This document shows positions 6,186 through 7,160 of a DNA stretch of 7,160 nucleotides, in pieces. The number at the start of each line of letters is the position of its first letter. Positions within the stretch are counted from its first letter, which is position 1. The notes under the pieces were generated by a model. The model was not told the DNA's origin. It made no database searches and saw nothing but the letters and a program-made list of their open reading frames with translations. Both the position numbers and the translations under genes were made by a program. The stretch spans positions 1 through 7,160 of the forward strand of contig JBOHRW010000012.1 of assembly GCA_050732935.1 (NCBI GenBank), given 5' to 3'. This stretch comes from DASRVA01 sp050732935 (lineage in GTDB: Bacteria; Gemmatimonadota; Gemmatimonadetes; JACCXV01; JAHWKZ01).

Positions 6186-6391
6186 GGATCTCCTGGCAAT
6201 CGATCGGCTGCTCCCACCCGCTCCAGCGCCTCGGCGAAGCCCGCCTCCGATTCCGCGGCCTCCTGCCAGGCCAGACGGGCGACCGGCTCCCCATTGCGCT
6301 CGACCACGAACGAGTCTCCCAGATACCGGATTTGCCCGAGGACGTCGCCGAGCCGGCGAGCGAGATCGGTCGCGGAGATGCGGTGTTCCAT
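6173..6391 (-). CDS. Phd/YefM-type antitoxin, orphaned
   Basis: A 72-residue protein with the Phd/YefM antitoxin pattern: HRISATDLARRLGDVL (3-18), IRYLGDSFVVERNGEPVARL (21-40), then an acidic, probably flexible C-terminus (44-65), which in the family wraps around the toxin. The N-terminal part of such proteins binds the operator DNA of its own operon. Start: ATG at 6391 begins just before the conserved ISATDLARRL; a TTG at 6418 would add nine residues but has no ribosome binding site. None is seen before the ATG either, and a promoter is placed so that the message may be leaderless. The toxin gene that follows and overlaps is reduced to a fragment, so this antitoxin has no visible partner here. 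It may be a relic, or may still repress its promoter or neutralise a related toxin elsewhere. Confidence 0.8.
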   Translation of the reverse strand: MEHRISATDLARRLGDVLGQIRYLGDSFVVERNGEPVARLAWQEAAESEAGFAEALERVGAADRLPGDPWGS

Positions 6392-6399
6392 AATTACGG

Positions 6400-6429
6400 A
6401 TTTTAAGGAAACCAGCAATCAAATGTAAG
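6400..6429 (-). promoter_or_regulatory. Likely promoter of the antitoxin gene
   Basis: On the minus strand CTTACA (6424-6429, four of six matches to the -35 consensus) and TAAAAT (6400-6405, five of six to the -10 consensus) are 18 bp apart, in a locally AT-rich patch (about 6385-6430) unlike the rest of the window. The -10 box ends 8 bp before the ATG at 6391, so transcription would start at about the initiator codon. A Phd-type antitoxin would be expected to bind in this region, but I see no clear operator palindrome. Confidence 0.45.
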
Positions 6430-6507
6430 TTCAGCTGTTGCCGAGAGATCGCCCGCAGACGTGGAAGTCGAGCTTCTTCTCCCCCGCCCGGCCCGCCGGA
6501 TCAGGTC

Positions 6508-6531
6508 GAGCGAGGGCTTCGACTCTCGCTC
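6508..6531 (-). terminator. Possible terminator hairpin after the small membrane protein gene
   Basis: A 7-bp perfect inverted repeat, GAGCGAG at 6508-6514 and CTCGCTC at 6525-6531, with a 10-nt loop that could close by one more G-U pair. It overlaps the stop codon of the small membrane protein gene on the minus strand. Its position suits an end of transcription before the antitoxin promoter. There is no T-run. The remaining gap to the antitoxin gene (6392-6507) holds the AT-rich promoter patch and nothing else that I recognise. Confidence 0.3.
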
Positions 6532-6910
6532 ACGAGCGCGCGTACCGATGACCCGTAAGCCATTCGTACCCGTACGCGAGGATCACGCCCACCAGCACCG
6601 CGATACCGATATCTCCCACCCTGCTGTCGGGAAGAACGCCCACTCCGATGAGACCGAGCAGCAGGGCGGCGACGAGGAAGATCGGCCCGACCGCGTAGCA
6701 GTGGATCCGCCCGCAGCGGGCCGCGTTGACCAAGCACGTGATTCCGATCGCGAGGAACGCCGGAATCCAGAGCCAGAGGATCCACGCTTCGACGATCGAT
6801 CCCAGTACGATCAGCGCGATCGGGACGCACCAGCCGAGGAGCGCGGCCACACCGCGCACCTCGCCGGGACGGCAGGCATCTCCAGAATCTGATGGGTTCC
6901 GGACGGTCAC
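6530..6910 (-). CDS. Small four-helix membrane protein with C-G-R-x-H-C motif
   Basis: A 126-residue protein of unknown function. After a polar N-terminus (1-19) it has about four membrane segments: 22-40, 42-64, 74-93 and 98-116. The short stretch between helices 2 and 3 carries ARCGRIHCYAVGP (65-77), where Cys66, His70 and Cys71, with Cys59 nearby in helix 2, could bind a metal or form a redox pair. Similar small proteins with a Cys-Arg-x-His-Cys-Tyr-x-x-Gly-Pro stretch occur in many bacteria as uncharacterised membrane proteins; this is from memory. Start: GTG at 6910, 4 bp after the stop of the upstream TPR gene, with GAG-TAGGG overlapping that stop as the likely ribosome binding site. 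Internal GTGs near residues 18-21 are possible alternatives, because the first 17 residues are not distinctive. Likely co-transcribed with the TPR gene. No function is assigned. Confidence 0.7.
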   Translation of the reverse strand: MTVRNPSDSGDACRPGEVRGVAALLGWCVPIALIVLGSIVEAWILWLWIPAFLAIGITCLVNAARCGRIHCYAVGPIFLVAALLLGLIGVGVLPDSRVGDIGIAVLVGVILAYGYEWLTGHRYARS

Positions 6911-6914
6911 AGCC

Positions 6915-7160
6915 CTACTCGATCGGGTGCTCGAGCAGGTCCTCGGGCCGCGGCCCCAGCTCCCGGTCGCGGAGCAGCCTCGCGCAGGCGTTCCAGCGCA
7001 GAATCGCGTCGTCGTTGCCGGGCGGCCGGAGCGTCTCGGCCCGCTCGTACGCGGTCATCGCCTCCTGGATCCAGTGGTGGGCGTTCGACTTCGAGCCGGG
7101 GGTGCCGGTCCGGAGCTGGGCCTTCCCCTGTCGCTCGCTGATGATCCCGCCGTAGTAGGC
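6915..7160 (-). CDS. TPR-like protein, C-terminal part (runs off the window)
   Basis: The frame is open on the minus strand from the window edge to TAG at 6915-6917, giving the last 81 residues. The visible part starts AYYGGIISERQGKAQLRTGT, which resembles the second helix of one TPR unit. It continues through HHWIQEAMTAYERAETLRPP (29-48), a good TPR helix pair with the usual YERAxxLxP, and then GNDDAILRWNACARLLRD (49-66), which looks like the helix that caps the repeat array. The acidic tail ends EDLLEHPIE. TPR arrays bind other proteins; the partner is unknown. It is not merely a shadow: no gene occupies the other strand, codon use has GC-rich third positions, and its stop lies 4 bp before the next gene, as in an operon. 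The N-terminal portion and start are outside the window. Confidence 0.75.
   Translation of the reverse strand, partial: AYYGGIISERQGKAQLRTGTPGSKSNAHHWIQEAMTAYERAETLRPPGNDDAILRWNACARLLRDRELGPRPEDLLEHPIE

Noticed and set aside
6028..6294. An 89-codon N-terminal extension of NadE
   Set aside because: The conserved nitrilase domain begins at the ATG at 6027. The extension is not NadE-like, reads through the toxin remnant and antisense-type sequence, and a good promoter lies inside it.
6892..7155. An 87-codon open frame on the + strand at the window end
   Set aside because: It is rich in Ser and Arg without motifs, and is antisense to the TPR-like C-terminus, which has a clear repeat pattern.
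1..7160. CRISPR arrays, tRNA or rRNA genes, insertion-sequence ends, direct-repeat attachment sites
   Set aside because: Looked for by eye on both strands. No regularly spaced repeats, cloverleaf-like tRNA ends, transposase or integrase frames were seen.

Overview
The window is a GC-rich (by eye about two thirds G+C) bacterial chromosomal segment with tightly packed genes and high third-position GC, which makes long shadow reading frames on the opposite strand. Gene content (glutamine-dependent NAD+ synthetase, a DAACS symporter, a CaCA-type exchanger, a Uma2-fold protein, a Phd-type antitoxin and a TPR protein ending in a PPGNDD-AILRWN tail) would suit a free-living soil or subsurface lineage such as Rokubacteria/Methylomirabilota, Acidobacteriota or a deltaproteobacterial group. 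That placement is an inference from composition and gene style, and no marker gene here settles it.

Layout. Two genes lie on the + strand: an alpha/beta-hydrolase-fold protein (7-993) that appears to lack its catalytic residues, and a CaCA-superfamily membrane exchanger (990-2171) that starts inside the hydrolase stop codon. They meet, tail to tail and 17 bp apart, a series of minus-strand genes. In their direction of transcription these are: the C-terminal end of a TPR-like protein (7160-6915), a small four-helix membrane protein with a C-G-R-x-H-C motif (6910-6530), a Phd/YefM-like antitoxin (6391-6173), the broken N-terminus of its PIN/VapC toxin (6185-6130), nadE (6027-4285), a Uma2/DUF820 protein (4226-3639) and a dicarboxylate/amino-acid:cation symporter (3559-2189).

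How they fit together. The hydrolase-like protein and the exchanger look translationally coupled. The TPR protein and the small membrane protein are 4 bp apart and look like one transcription unit. nadE has its own plausible sigma70-type promoter very close to its ATG, and so does the antitoxin; both predict leaderless or nearly leaderless mRNAs. nadE, uma2 and the symporter share a strand, but their gaps of 58 and 79 bp contain hairpins, so a single operon is not certain.

No CRISPR array, tRNA, rRNA, insertion sequence or phage gene was seen. I found no convincing undescribed multi-gene system. The best leads are the decayed vapBC locus with a surviving antitoxin, the catalytically depleted hydrolase coupled to an exchanger with altered ion-site motifs, and the NQNGT variant of the symporter sodium-site motif.
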